Shown: positions 16,867-24,743 of the stretch, piece after piece
How positions within the stretch are numbered: position 1 is the stretch's first letter
Layout of the letters: each line of letters opens with the position of its first letter
Assembly (NCBI GenBank): GCA_003838145.1
Contig: QYZZ01000088.1
Span: 1 to 47,093 of the forward strand
From: Tindallia sp. MSAO_Bac2
Lineage (GTDB): Bacteria > Bacillota > Clostridia > Peptostreptococcales > Tindalliaceae
Length of the DNA: 47,093 nt
Direction: 5' to 3'
Notes under the pieces: generated by a model
What the model was told of the DNA's origin: nothing
The model's input: the letters and a program-made list of their open reading frames with translations, nothing else
Databases searched by the model: none
Made by a program: the position numbers and the translations under genes

Positions 16867-18506
16867 TGGAAAAGAAGGCATTGTCAGCAAAAAAAGAGGT
16901 AGTTCTAAACGGGTGTGAATTAACCATTGAAGAAGTGGTGAAGGTAGCCAGAGAATATGCTCCGGTGTCTATTGATCCGGAGTGCAGGAAGGAAATCCTG
17001 AGAGTCAGGGAACAAATCGAGAAACAATGGATTTCGGAGGATGCGCCGCCGGCTTATGGTTTTAACACCGGGGTGGGAAAACTGAAATACACAGCCATCG
17101 ACCCGGAGCAAAATGATTTATTTCAGCATCACCTGGTGATGTCACATTGTGGCGGGGTGGGTGAACCACTGTCGGAAGAAGTGGTGAGGGCCACAATGCT
17201 GGTGAGACTGAATGCTTTTTGTCAGGGCGTTTCAGGATTACGGTGGGAAGTCATTGAACGGCTGATGACCATGCTTAACAAAGGGGTTCATCCGGTCATT
17301 CCATTACAGGGCTCTGTGGGAGCCAGTGGAGATCTGGCACCCCTGGCTCATATGGTATCTGTGTTGATTGGTTATGAAAAGGCAGAAGCCTTTTATCAAA
17401 GCCAGCGGATGTCGGCAAGGGAAGCTCTGGAACAGGCGGGCATTGCACAGGTAGCCTTTGAACTGAAAGCCAAAGACTGTCTGGCGCTTATCAACGGCAC
17501 CACGGTTTTTGCTGCTATGGCTGCTTTGAATTGTCACGACGCCGAAAAACTGGCCAACACCTGTGAAATTTCCGCTGCCCTCAGTTTGGAAGCCGTTCGA
17601 GGTGAGACAGCAGCCTTTGACCCGCGGATTCATAAGGCCCGTCGCCACAAGGGTCAGATAGACTGTGCTCATAATATCCGAAAACTGATAGAAGGCAGCG
17701 GCAGAGTGACGGAAGAAGCCAGAAAAATCCGGTTACCCCACGATGTGTTGCATCCGGAATACAAACCCCGGGTACAGGATTTATATTCCCTGCGCTGTGT
17801 TCCTCAGGTGCAAGGCGCTGTAAGGGATAACCTGGAATACGTACATCGGCTTATTGAAGAGGAGATCAATGCAGCTACTGATAATCCGCTGGTTTTTTGG
17901 GAGGAAGATGGAAGTCTGATGTTTTACAGCGGAGGGAACTTCCATGGACAATCCGTGGCTTATGCCATGGATATTCTGGCGATGTCCGTAGCGGAGCTGG
18001 GAAGTATATCCGAAAGAAGGACTTTTCAAATGTTGGATCCGACCCTCAGTTACGGCCTTCCCCCCAATCTGGCCGGCGAACCCGTGGGGCTGAATTATGG
18101 CTATGGCATTATTGCCTGCTCGGCTTCTGCTCTGGTTTCTGAGAACAAAACCCTGTGTCAGCCAGCCAGCGTGGATTCCATTCCCACTAAAAGCAATCAG
18201 GAAGATCATGTCAGCATGGCTCCCTGGGCGGCACGAAAAGCAGGGATGGTTATCGACAACGTTGAAAAAATCCTGGGCATTGAATTGATGATTGGCGCCG
18301 AGGCTATTTCTCTCACGGAAACATCCCTGGGATCCTTTTCCCTGGGGATCGGAACCAATGCTGCCTATCAGCGAATCCGCCAGGATATAAAGGCAGCCTA
18401 TAAGGATACCTATATGCCGGATCAGTCCCTTCCGGCTATTAAGCTGGTTAAAGAAAGGCATATCCTTCAGGCAGTGGAAGAGGCCGTTGATGGATTGAAG
18501 TTCTGA
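16866..18506 (+). CDS. hutH: Histidine ammonia-lyase
   Basis: MIO-dependent aromatic amino acid lyase (546 residues) that removes ammonia from histidine to give urocanate. The cofactor-forming triad is Ala153-Ser154-Gly155 in GSVGASGDLAPLAHM. Two selectivity positions favour histidine over phenylalanine or tyrosine: Ser-His in LVMSHCGGVG, and the Glu in SNQEDHVSM. YGFNTGVG supplies the conserved loop tyrosine. It is slightly longer than the usual 500-510 residue HutH because of a Lys-rich N-terminal extension. It is the last gene of the molybdenum hydroxylase operon (TAATG overlap), and no urocanase, imidazolonepropionase or glutamate formiminotransferase gene is present, which is unusual for a hut locus. 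The 94 bases after it contain no clear terminator. Confidence 0.9.
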   Translation: MEKKALSAKKEVVLNGCELTIEEVVKVAREYAPVSIDPECRKEILRVREQIEKQWISEDAPPAYGFNTGVGKLKYTAIDPEQNDLFQHHLVMSHCGGVGEPLSEEVVRATMLVRLNAFCQGVSGLRWEVIERLMTMLNKGVHPVIPLQGSVGASGDLAPLAHMVSVLIGYEKAEAFYQSQRMSAREALEQAGIAQVAFELKAKDCLALINGTTVFAAMAALNCHDAEKLANTCEISAALSLEAVRGETAAFDPRIHKARRHKGQIDCAHNIRKLIEGSGRVTEEARKIRLPHDVLHPEYKPRVQDLYSLRCVPQVQGAVRDNLEYVHRLIEEEINAATDNPLVFWEEDGSLMFYSGGNFHGQSVAYAMDILAMSVAELGSISERRTFQMLDPTLSYGLPPNLAGEPVGLNYGYGIIACSASALVSENKTLCQPASVDSIPTKSNQEDHVSMAPWAARKAGMVIDNVEKILGIELMIGAEAISLTETSLGSFSLGIGTNAAYQRIRQDIKAAYKDTYMPDQSLPAIKLVKERHILQAVEEAVDGLKF

Positions 18507-18600
18507 TACAATTGCCAGCACTTTTTTCATTTGCTATCATAGTGTGCAAATGATAATGCAATATAATAATGAAATACAAAAACTGTAGGGGGACCTGAGA

Positions 18601-19059
18601 ATGAACGATCTGTTTGTATTTTTGATCCTTATGCTGGGTTTTGTTGTCGGAGCTTCTAAAAATACTCAGCGCTCCAAAAAGCGTTTACAGAAAGCTGAAA
18701 TACCTTTTTACAGAAAAATGGAGGCTGGCGCTGCTGTGCTACTGTTAGCTATAGTAGCAGTTTTGGGCGGAAACCATGGAGGTCATTACATGCTGGCACT
18801 GATGGCGGGAGCCTTTATCCTTTCCGGTGCTGTCTCTGCCGGGATTCATCCGGAGGGAATTTTGTATTTTCATGGAACTTCTGCCTTGTTGAGAATAGAA
18901 AAATGGGAAGAAATAAAAGAGGCAAAGATAGAGGAGACCAGTGACAAAACGGTTCTTTACTTTAAAGGAAAAAGAGGACAATGCCAGCAGGAATATCCCA
19001 AAGAGTGTGCGGGAGAAATCCGGCAACTGATCAGGAAAAATGCGCCAAGACTTTTGTAG
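18601..19059 (+). CDS. Hypothetical membrane protein
   Basis: A 152-residue protein I do not recognise. It has an N-terminal hydrophobic segment (about 3-18), a basic loop (KNTQRSKKRLQK), two closely spaced membrane helices at about 42-58 and 63-80, and a soluble C-terminal half (about 85-152) that alternates strands and helices, resembling the small PH-like domains of bacterial membrane proteins (GIHPEGILYFHGTSALLRIE, then WEEIKEAKIEE). The start ATG follows GTAGGGGG with an 8-base gap. Upstream, 18531-18575 holds promoter-like AT-rich sequence (TATAAT at about 18563) without a good -35 element. No link to the neighbouring operons is evident. Confidence 0.6.
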   Translation: MNDLFVFLILMLGFVVGASKNTQRSKKRLQKAEIPFYRKMEAGAAVLLLAIVAVLGGNHGGHYMLALMAGAFILSGAVSAGIHPEGILYFHGTSALLRIEKWEEIKEAKIEETSDKTVLYFKGKRGQCQQEYPKECAGEIRQLIRKNAPRLL

Positions 19060-19159
19060 TTAATGATCCTGGATGATAAGTAGTTTTGATTCGGCGATGA
19101 ATGTGATATAGTTAAATAGAGAGTTGAAGCGGTCGAATATTTTGCCGGGAGGAATGATT

Positions 19160-19762
19160 ATGAACAGCGAAATTGATGCAAGGGGGCTGCAGTGCCCGAT
19201 GCCATTAATAAAAACAAAAAAAGCCCTGGAGGCTATCGAAAAAGGGAACGTGACGGCTATCGTAGATAATGAAGTGGCAAAAGAGAACATTTCAAAATTT
19301 GCCAAAAGCATGGACTACAAAGTTACGATAAAGGAAAGTCAGGGGGACTTTTATATCGATATATTCAAGGAATATAAATACCGGGAGGTAAAAATGATAG
19401 ATCTGGAACCTGACTCAAATATCCTTGGGGATCTGGTGGTAGTAATTGGCAAGGACTACCTGGGGGAAGGTTCCCGGGAACTGGGCGAGATTCTGATGAA
19501 GGGCTATCTTTATACTCTGACGGAAGTGCAGCCACTGCCAAGGACTGTTATTTTCATTAACAGCGGGGTCAGGCTGGCCTGTGCCGGTTCAGAATCCCTG
19601 GATAACCTGCGAAAGCTGGAAGAATATGGGGTGGAAATTATGTCCTGCGGCACCTGCCTGGATTATTTCCGTATAAAACATGACCTGATGGTTGGCGGTG
19701 TCAGCAATATGTATACAATCGTTGAAGCCATGAATAAATCGAAAAACACAGTACAGCTTTAA
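19160..19762 (+). CDS. yedF: YedF-type selenium metabolism protein (TusA-like plus DsrE-like)
   Basis: Two-domain protein of 201 residues. Residues 1-70 are TusA/SirA-like with the signature Cys-Pro in DARGLQCPMPLIKTKKAL, the site that carries persulfide or selenide. Residues about 85-200 are DsrE-like and include GVRLACAGSESLDNL and VEIMSCGTCLDYF. This architecture defines the family annotated as sulfurtransferase-like selenium metabolism protein YedF, often near selenium genes. GGGAGG at 19147-19152 is 7 bases from the ATG at 19160 but only 1 from the ATG at 19154, so 19160 is chosen over both that and the frame start at 19124. It is followed by a DUF3343 gene, a combination known from clostridial genomes. 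Confidence 0.87.
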   Translation: MNSEIDARGLQCPMPLIKTKKALEAIEKGNVTAIVDNEVAKENISKFAKSMDYKVTIKESQGDFYIDIFKEYKYREVKMIDLEPDSNILGDLVVVIGKDYLGEGSRELGEILMKGYLYTLTEVQPLPRTVIFINSGVRLACAGSESLDNLRKLEEYGVEIMSCGTCLDYFRIKHDLMVGGVSNMYTIVEAMNKSKNTVQL

Positions 19763-19804
19763 AAGGATAAGACAATCGGAAATGGAATTGGGGATGAACT
19801 ATTA

Positions 19805-20113
19805 ATGAAGCGGGAATATTTACTGGCCTTTCATTCAACGCACCATGCCATTGCCGGAGAGCAGATCCTGAAGGAAAAAGACTATCCGGTAGGAATCATC
19901 CCAACTCCGCGTGAAATCACTGCCAGCTGTGGCCTTTCACTTCGCTGGGATGCGGAGGCAATAGCCGCCGGAAAAGACGAAATGCTTAAGCTGTTGCAAA
20001 AAAAACATGTGGAATGGGCCGGCCTTTATACGCGTTGCCGGGAAGAGGGAAAAAACAGCCTTTGGACGCTGGCGGAAAATGCAGAAAAATCACTTCAGGG
20101 GGATGATGAATGA
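19805..20113 (+). CDS. DUF3343 protein (putative Se/S carrier)
   Basis: A 102-residue protein beginning KREYLLAFHSTHHAIAGEQ with the DUF3343 core IIPTPREITASCGLSLRW. Its single conserved Cys in SCGLSL is the candidate carrier residue; the family has been described as putative selenium/sulfur carriers and often sits beside YedF, as here. It lies 42 bases after YedF. Its stop overlaps the MscS start as ATGA, so the two are coupled. The ribosome site is weak (GGGGATG, about 10 bases upstream). Function is inferred from family and neighbourhood only. Confidence 0.82.
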   Translation: MKREYLLAFHSTHHAIAGEQILKEKDYPVGIIPTPREITASCGLSLRWDAEAIAAGKDEMLKLLQKKHVEWAGLYTRCREEGKNSLWTLAENAEKSLQGDDE

Positions 20114-21042
20114 AAACCATAATGAACAGCGTGATTGGACCAATCATCAGCACTTATGAAATGATAACAGAACTTGAATATATCGGCGGTGCCATTGCCA
20201 TCACTTTACAGGTAGTATTTCTGTTGATTCTGGCGAAAATTGCTATTCGGGTACTGCGAGGATTTATACGTCGTGTTTTTGCTTCGAAGAAGCATTTTGG
20301 AATAGACGCAGATGATGCCCGGATCAAAACACTGGAAGGTCTTCTCCACAGTATCGTCCGGTACATCATTTATTTTGTGGTAGGTACTTCCATCCTCAGC
20401 TCCTTTGGCGTTCAGGTAGGGGCTTTGTTGGCGACGGCGGGGGTTGGTGGACTTGCCATTGGTTTTGGAGCCCAGAATCTGGTAAGGGATATTATTACAG
20501 GGTTTTTTATACTGTTCGAAAATCAGTTTACCGTGGGCGATTATGTGGAAATAGAAGGTTCCGGTGGAATTGTGGAGGAAATGGGACTTCGAGTCACCAA
20601 AGTCCGGGATTTTACCGGAGATCTTCATATTATGCCCAATGGAGCGATTTCCAAGGTAATCAATAAAAGCAGCGGTAAAATGTGGGCCTGGGTTAATATG
20701 CCCATCGCCTATGAAGAAGATATTGACCATGCCATAAAAGTGCTGGAAGACGCCAGTAAAGAGCTGGCCAAAACCAACGGAAATATTGTGGAAGGTCCGG
20801 AAGTGCTGGGAGTTAACGAGCTGGCTGATTCAGGCGTTCTCATTGCAACCATGGCCTACGCAGCTCCCATGACCCAGTGGTCCGTGGCCCGCGCCATGCG
20901 AAAAGCCTATAAACAGGCCTTCGATCGTGAAGGAATTGAAATTCCTTACCCAAGAAGAGTGGTTATTATGGCGAATGGAGAAAAAGAGGAGGTGGAGGGA
21001 CATGCCCATGCAGCTGAATCCGGGGGACCGGGTAACGCTTAA
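20110..21042 (+). CDS. mscS: Small-conductance mechanosensitive channel, MscS family
   Basis: A 310-residue channel protein with three membrane helices (about 25-50, 75-100 and the pore helix 105-130). The pore helix is Gly/Ala-rich: ALLATAGVGGLAIGFGAQNL. It is followed by the beta domain (FTVGDYVEIEGSGGIVEEM) and the C-terminal vestibule domain with RVVIM at the end. It opens on hypo-osmotic shock to release solutes. The start is the ATGA overlap with DUF3343. The last 41 bases overlap the start of the DUF951 gene in another frame. The order DUF3343-mscS-DUF951 is, as I recall, common near the chromosome partition genes of clostridia. Confidence 0.93.
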   Translation: MKTIMNSVIGPIISTYEMITELEYIGGAIAITLQVVFLLILAKIAIRVLRGFIRRVFASKKHFGIDADDARIKTLEGLLHSIVRYIIYFVVGTSILSSFGVQVGALLATAGVGGLAIGFGAQNLVRDIITGFFILFENQFTVGDYVEIEGSGGIVEEMGLRVTKVRDFTGDLHIMPNGAISKVINKSSGKMWAWVNMPIAYEEDIDHAIKVLEDASKELAKTNGNIVEGPEVLGVNELADSGVLIATMAYAAPMTQWSVARAMRKAYKQAFDREGIEIPYPRRVVIMANGEKEEVEGHAHAAESGGPGNA

Positions 21043-21220
21043 AAAGCCGCATCCCTGTGGCAGCAAGGAATTTGACATTCTGCGAACCGGCGCAGATTTT
21101 CGGATTAAATGTGTTGGCTGCGGTCATGAAATATGGATCACCCGCCCAAACCTGGAACGAAGAATCCGTAAAGTCGAGACAAAAGAAAATAGAGAAGAAA
21201 CACAGCGAAAGAGCGAGTGA
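21002..21220 (+). CDS. DUF951 small protein
   Basis: A 72-residue protein with the DUF951 pattern: LNPGDRVTLKKPHPCGSKEFDILRTG, read as GDRV, KKPHPCGS and then FRIKCVGCGHEIWITR. The three Cys suggest a metal-binding knuckle. The frame extends back to 20927 inside mscS, but MPMQLNPGDRV at 21002 is the family start and GAGGAGGTGGAGGG lies immediately upstream; ATG 21008 is a second option. It overlaps mscS by 41 bases and is therefore co-translated with it. Function unknown; the tail (ETKENREETQRKSE) is charged and probably disordered. Confidence 0.83.
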   Translation: MPMQLNPGDRVTLKKPHPCGSKEFDILRTGADFRIKCVGCGHEIWITRPNLERRIRKVETKENREETQRKSE

Positions 21221-21322
21221 TCACTAAACTTTTCAGGCAAATTGATACAGATAAAGTGATATAAAAAAATGAAAAAAGCTGTATAAATAAAGAGGAAAAA
21301 GGTTTGCAAGGAGGACTGTAAA

Positions 21323-22504
21323 GTGAATATTAAATATGCAGATCGAATGAACAATATGAAGGCTTCTGAAATAAGGGAACTGCTCAAACTGGCAGAAAGA
21401 CCGGAAATTATTTCCTTTGCCGGTGGCTTGCCGGCCGCCGAAATGTTCCCGGTGGAGGAAATGAAAAAAGTAGCGGTTAAGGTACTGGAAGAACAAGGGG
21501 AAAAAGCATTGCAGTACAGTGCGACGGAAGGTTTTAAGCCCCTCAGGGAAAAAATTGCCGAGCGAATGAAAGCCGTCGGGGTGGAAGCCGGGATTGACAA
21601 TGTACTTATCACCAGTGGATCACAACAGGGACTGGATTTTGCCGGAAAAGTATTTTTAAATGAAGGGGACATTGTCATTACGGAGAAACCCAGCTACCTG
21701 GGAGCTATCATGGCTTTCAAAGCTTACTCACCTCAATTTCTGGACATTCCCATGGATGATGACGGCATGGATATGGGGGAATTGGAAGAGGCATTGAAGA
21801 CAAAAGAAAATGTCAAATTTATCTACGTTATTCCGGATTTTCAGAATCCAACAGGAAAAACCTGGTCTGTGGAAAGACGAAAAAAACTGATTGAACTGGC
21901 GAATCAGTACGATATACCGGTTATCGAGGATAATCCCTATGGAGAGCTGCGTTTTGAAGGAGAAAGACCACCGGCGGTTAAATCCTTTGATACAGAAGGA
22001 AGAGTTATTTACCTTGGCACTTTCTCCAAAACCTTCTGTCCAGGACTCCGACTTGGATGGACTCTGGGCGAGGGTGAGCTGCTTAACAAATTTGTATTGG
22101 TAAAACAGGGATCGGATCTTCACACCAGCTCTCTCAGTCAGCAGGAACTGAACTGTTTTATGGAAGACTACGATATGGATGAACATATTGGTAAGATTCG
22201 GGAAGTATACCGTAAACGGCGGGATATTATGATGAAAACCATGGAAGAAACCTTTCCGGACAGCGTTAAATTCACCTATCCAAATGGTGGACTTTTTACC
22301 TGGGTGGAAATGCCGGAGCATATGAATGCCCGGGAAGTGTTTAAAAAAGCCATTGAGCATAACGTGGCCTTTGTACCGGGAGATTCTTTCTATCCCAACG
22401 GCGGTGTGCATAACACCATGCGCATCAACTACTCCACCATGCCGGAGGATAAAATTGTGGAAGGAATCACCAGACTTGGAAAAGTGCTTCATGAAATGAT
22501 TTAG
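21323..22504 (+). CDS. PLP-dependent aminotransferase, class I/II (LysN/2-aminoadipate type)
   Basis: Fold-type I aminotransferase of 393 residues. Visible features are the N-terminal PEIISFAGGLPAAEMFP, the cofactor ring stack in EKPSYLGA, the Asn/Pro motif IPDFQNPTGKTWS, the Asp in VIEDNPYGELRFEG, the Schiff-base Lys in GTFSKTFCPGLRLGW and a C-terminal Arg in NTMRINYS. The GGLP start and overall length resemble 2-aminoadipate/branched-chain aminotransferases of the MocR-related group, without the DNA-binding domain. The start is GTG 21323, with AAGGAGG 8 bases upstream. It stands alone between the DUF951 gene and a strong terminator. Substrate cannot be fixed from sequence. Confidence 0.9.
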   Translation: MNIKYADRMNNMKASEIRELLKLAERPEIISFAGGLPAAEMFPVEEMKKVAVKVLEEQGEKALQYSATEGFKPLREKIAERMKAVGVEAGIDNVLITSGSQQGLDFAGKVFLNEGDIVITEKPSYLGAIMAFKAYSPQFLDIPMDDDGMDMGELEEALKTKENVKFIYVIPDFQNPTGKTWSVERRKKLIELANQYDIPVIEDNPYGELRFEGERPPAVKSFDTEGRVIYLGTFSKTFCPGLRLGWTLGEGELLNKFVLVKQGSDLHTSSLSQQELNCFMEDYDMDEHIGKIREVYRKRRDIMMKTMEETFPDSVKFTYPNGGLFTWVEMPEHMNAREVFKKAIEHNVAFVPGDSFYPNGGVHNTMRINYSTMPEDKIVEGITRLGKVLHEMI

Positions 22505-22528
22505 GACAAAACATGATATAGAGCAAAG

Positions 22529-22564
22529 AAAAAACCGCCGAATCAAATTATTCGGCGGTTTTTT
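22529..22564 (+). terminator. Intrinsic terminator after the aminotransferase gene
   Basis: A 15-bp perfect stem, AAAAAACCGCCGAAT at 22529-22543 with its complement at 22550-22564, and a 6-base loop. The A-rich and T-rich flanks allow function in both directions. Confidence 0.88.
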
Positions 22565-22585
22565 ACTATACAATGAAATTGCTTT

Positions 22586-22624
22586 AATTTAATTCATAAT
22601 CCTTAATTCTTCATTCACAATTCA
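22586..22624. repeat. Degenerate AT-rich repeat, AATTCATAATCC-type
   Basis: Short sequence made of near-copies of AATTCATAAT / TTAATTCTTCATT / CACAATTC. It resembles the dispersed AATTGTGAATTATGAATTA repeats seen in many Firmicutes and the block at 26969-27076 in this window. No gene content. Confidence 0.45.
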
Positions 22625-22646
22625 AAAAAAGTGCACTGCGACTTTT
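22624..22646 (-). terminator. Intrinsic terminator for the gbsR-proX pair
   Basis: On the minus strand, AAAAGT (22646-22641), a GC-rich loop and ACTTTT (22632-22627) run into a seven-T tract (22630-22624), 4 bases beyond the stop codon at 22650. Confidence 0.6.
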
Positions 22647-22649
22647 GGT

Positions 22650-23678
22650 CTATCTATATGCAGCTTCAACAGCTTCGCTGGCGTCTCCGCCGTCAACAGT
22701 TTTAACACCATCAACCCATGCCAGAACCATATCTATATTCTCGCTGACCCACTCTGCGGCATACTCTTCCGGATCTCTTTCTTCATATCCAAAAGCATAA
22801 ACCCATTCATTTACATCTTCAATTTCAATCTTAAACTGCTTATAGAATTTTGCCAGGTTAGGACGCTCTTCTTCCAGTCCTGGTCGGGAAATTGTTGCTA
22901 CGAACTCTGGTTCTTCGCCCCAGATTCCTTCCGGATCATCCAGGTATTCCATATCAAAGATAACATTCATGTAATGTGGTTCCCATCCACTGAAAACAAC
23001 CCACTCTTCTTCTTCAATGGCAACGCTTACCTCGGTAATCATGGCTGCTTCGTTGCTTTCAACAATTTCCCAGCCGCTGAGACCATAGATGTCGTTTTCA
23101 AAGGCGTCCAGCATGATCTCATTTCCGTCGTTGCCAGGCTCAAGACCATAATAGGTGTAATCGAATTCTTCTGCATAGTCTGCCAAGTCTGCAAGAGAAG
23201 TAACGCCGGCTTCATACACATAAACCGGTACGGCAGGAGCATAGTTTACATTTTCCAGATGCGTATCTAAATGAATAACACGTCCTTCATCTACAGCTTC
23301 CTGCAGCGGTGTTCCCCAGGTAACCCACCATGCATCGGCAAAGACATCAAGCTGTCCGTCACTCAACCCTTCCAGAATTATCGGTAATGAGTAACTTTCA
23401 AGATTAACATTGTAACCAAGGGTTTCCAGTATTTCAGCGTGAATGTACCCTTTTTGGGTTGAACAAGTCCAGTCAACCATTGCCAGATTTACGTCTTCAG
23501 GAATGTCCTGTTCTTCTGTTGTATCTTCCTCAGTTGATGCTGGTTCTTCCGTTGTGGCAGGCTCTTCCTCTGCCGGAGCCTCTTCCCCACCACATCCTGT
23601 CAGTGCAACGGATGCTAACAAGGCGAATATAAGCGCCAATACCAGTATTTTTGTTTTTGTACTTCGAATTTGATTCAT
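22650..23678 (-). CDS. Glycine betaine/choline-type ABC transporter substrate-binding lipoprotein
   Basis: Extracellular binding lipoprotein (342 residues) of the ProX/OpuAC class. It has a signal peptide (about 5-28) with lipobox LTGC and lipidated Cys29, an acidic Glu/Thr/Pro linker (30-58), then the mature domain from VNLAMVDWTCSTQKGYIHAEI. The family's aromatic box for quaternary ammonium groups is suggested by Trp residues in FADAWWVTWGTPL and SGWEPHYMN. No permease or ATPase gene is adjacent, so it is an orphan binding protein or feeds a distant transporter. It lies 27 bases after the GbsR-like gene on the same strand, and the AOR/alcohol dehydrogenase genes diverge from the pair. All of this points to choline or betaine. 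The strongly acidic composition is notable. Confidence 0.88.
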   Translation of the reverse strand: MNQIRSTKTKILVLALIFALLASVALTGCGGEEAPAEEEPATTEEPASTEEDTTEEQDIPEDVNLAMVDWTCSTQKGYIHAEILETLGYNVNLESYSLPIILEGLSDGQLDVFADAWWVTWGTPLQEAVDEGRVIHLDTHLENVNYAPAVPVYVYEAGVTSLADLADYAEEFDYTYYGLEPGNDGNEIMLDAFENDIYGLSGWEIVESNEAAMITEVSVAIEEEEWVVFSGWEPHYMNVIFDMEYLDDPEGIWGEEPEFVATISRPGLEEERPNLAKFYKQFKIEIEDVNEWVYAFGYEERDPEEYAAEWVSENIDMVLAWVDGVKTVDGGDASEAVEAAYR

Positions 23679-23705
23679 AACGAATAAAATCCTCCCTTTG
23701 TTTTG

Positions 23706-24263
23706 TTACTCTTTATCCTTTGGAATAAACTGAAAAATCTCATGTGAATAAAAGCTGTCCACTAATCGCTCCAGCCAGTGATAATACCTCTTGGAGTCTT
23801 CGATCTGGTTATAATACTGTCTGGCTTCTTCCCTCATGGCTTCATCACAGGTTTCATCATCAATAATGGTTTTTAACACTGCCAGCGATTCTGATATGGC
23901 CTGCAGGTTTTCCTTGTACTCTCTTTCCCACCGTTTGCAGTAAAAACTGATAAAGGATTTAAAGAAGTCTTTTTCTGCAGAGTACTTGTTTTTGCGAGAG
24001 CCCTTTTCCCAGATTCGATTTACCATGCCGTTTTCCTGTAAGGCACGTACTCCTGTACTCATGCTGGGTTTACTCATTTCCAGCATATCCTTCATTTCGT
24101 CCAGGGTAATGGGCTTGTCTACAAAATACATGGTTGCGTAAAGCCGTCCGACGGACGGTGCAGCGCCATAAATATCCATGGTTTCTGTAATAGCCTGAAT
24201 GACAATGTCTTTTGCCTGTTCAATTTCTTCCTGTTCCTTCTTTGTAGCGAGTGGATCATACAT
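23706..24263 (-). CDS. GbsR/MarR-family transcriptional regulator
   Basis: Winged-helix regulator of about 185 residues. The HTH spans about 38-100, with IYGAAPSVGRLYATMYFVDKP, the recognition segment MLEMSKPSMSTGVRALQE and the wing WEKGSRKNKYSA, matching the GbsR/OpcR group that senses choline and represses betaine synthesis and uptake genes in Bacillus. The C-terminal half is helical (KRWEREYKENLQAI). AAGGAGG at 24281-24275 lies 11 bases from the ATG at 24263 and 5 from an in-frame TTG at 24269; I chose the ATG. It is transcribed with the binding protein, from the promoter at 24374-24402. The likely targets are its own operon and the divergent AOR operon. Confidence 0.87.
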   Translation of the reverse strand: MYDPLATKKEQEEIEQAKDIVIQAITETMDIYGAAPSVGRLYATMYFVDKPITLDEMKDMLEMSKPSMSTGVRALQENGMVNRIWEKGSRKNKYSAEKDFFKSFISFYCKRWEREYKENLQAISESLAVLKTIIDDETCDEAMREEARQYYNQIEDSKRYYHWLERLVDSFYSHEIFQFIPKDKE

Positions 24264-24373
24264 ATTCAAAATAGCCTCCTTAAAATATCTCCCGTCAGTA
24301 GTGCTTATAGAATCAGTGACAAATATAGATTTAAGATATTTAGTAAATTTTAAAATTATTTAATTCACTTAAT

Positions 24374-24402
24374 ATGGTATTGCTTTTTGATGTATTTGTC
24401 AA
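24374..24402 (-). promoter_or_regulatory. Sigma-A-type promoter for the gbsR-like operon
   Basis: On the minus strand, TTGACA (24402-24397) is separated by 17 bases from TACCAT (24379-24374), about 110 bases upstream of the regulator's start codon. Confidence 0.6.
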
Positions 24403-24413
24403 TGAAAGCTGAT

Positions 24414-24486
24414 ACTGAAAGGTCAGGCTACCCCGAAAGCACCCTTGAACCAATTCGTCTACGGTCACCTCCTTCTGGGTGAAAAT
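24414..24486. other. GC-rich block in an AT-rich intergenic region
   Basis: About 70 bases of clearly higher GC lie in an otherwise very AT-rich 570-base gap (24270-24839). The block contains TCACC (24465-24469) pairing with GGTGA (24478-24482) around a TCCTTCTG loop, an anti-SD-like TCACCTCCTT, and the direct repeat GGTCA (24421, 24463). On the minus strand a short reading frame (VTVDELVQGCFRGSL and onward) has an SD-like AAGGAGG but no properly spaced start codon. I see no known family. It could be a gene remnant, a dispersed repeat or a small RNA. Confidence 0.3.
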
Positions 24487-24529
24487 GTTGGAAGAAATTG
24501 ATAAATTAAAAAAATTAATACATTCAATA

Positions 24530-24558
24530 CGTTAAGTATAAATTGAACAAACTTAACG
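24530..24558. promoter_or_regulatory. Candidate operator, inverted repeat CGTTAAG-N15-CTTAACG
   Basis: A perfect 7-bp inverted repeat (24530-24536 and 24552-24558), with half-site centres 22 bases apart (about two helical turns), sits between the gbsR-like gene and the AOR operon. A related GTTAAAT...ATTTAAC repeat at 24751-24786 overlaps the presumed transcription start of the AOR operon. Both could be bound by the GbsR-like regulator. In AT-rich DNA chance is a real alternative. Confidence 0.35.
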
Positions 24559-24713
24559 ATTTAGGATTATCATATAGACTTTCAAAAGATTTGTCAAATA
24601 AATACTTTGTTAAACAATAAACAATAGCAATTGGAAGCATCAGCTGATTTAGTGAAATCAATTAACTGCTGGAAATTTTTATGTGAGAAATAACGGAAAA
24701 AATTTTTTTAAAC

Positions 24714-24743
24714 TTGACAGAGAAAAATAAATTATGATAGAGT
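24714..24743 (+). promoter_or_regulatory. Possible promoter of the AOR operon
   Basis: A consensus TTGACA at 24714-24719 is followed by ATGATAGAG around 24733-24742. The -10 element is imperfect: TATGAT is too close at 13 bases, and ATAGAG is at 17. It is about 100 bases upstream of the AOR start codon, and no better candidate is seen. Confidence 0.4.

Noticed and set aside
16866-18506. Phenylalanine or tyrosine ammonia-lyase
   Set aside because: The Ser-His pair in LVMSHCGG and Glu in NQEDHVSM are histidine-lyase residues, whereas PAL/TAL have other residues at these places.
24345-24468. Small minus-strand frame starting VTVDELVQGCFRG
   Set aside because: Its GTG overlaps the SD sequence itself and the next start is 14 bases away; no family recognised. 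Kept only as part of the GC-rich block.
24440-24475. 16S rRNA 3' end-like sequence TCACCTCCTT
   Set aside because: Only about 10 bases match; the surrounding sequence is not 16S rRNA.
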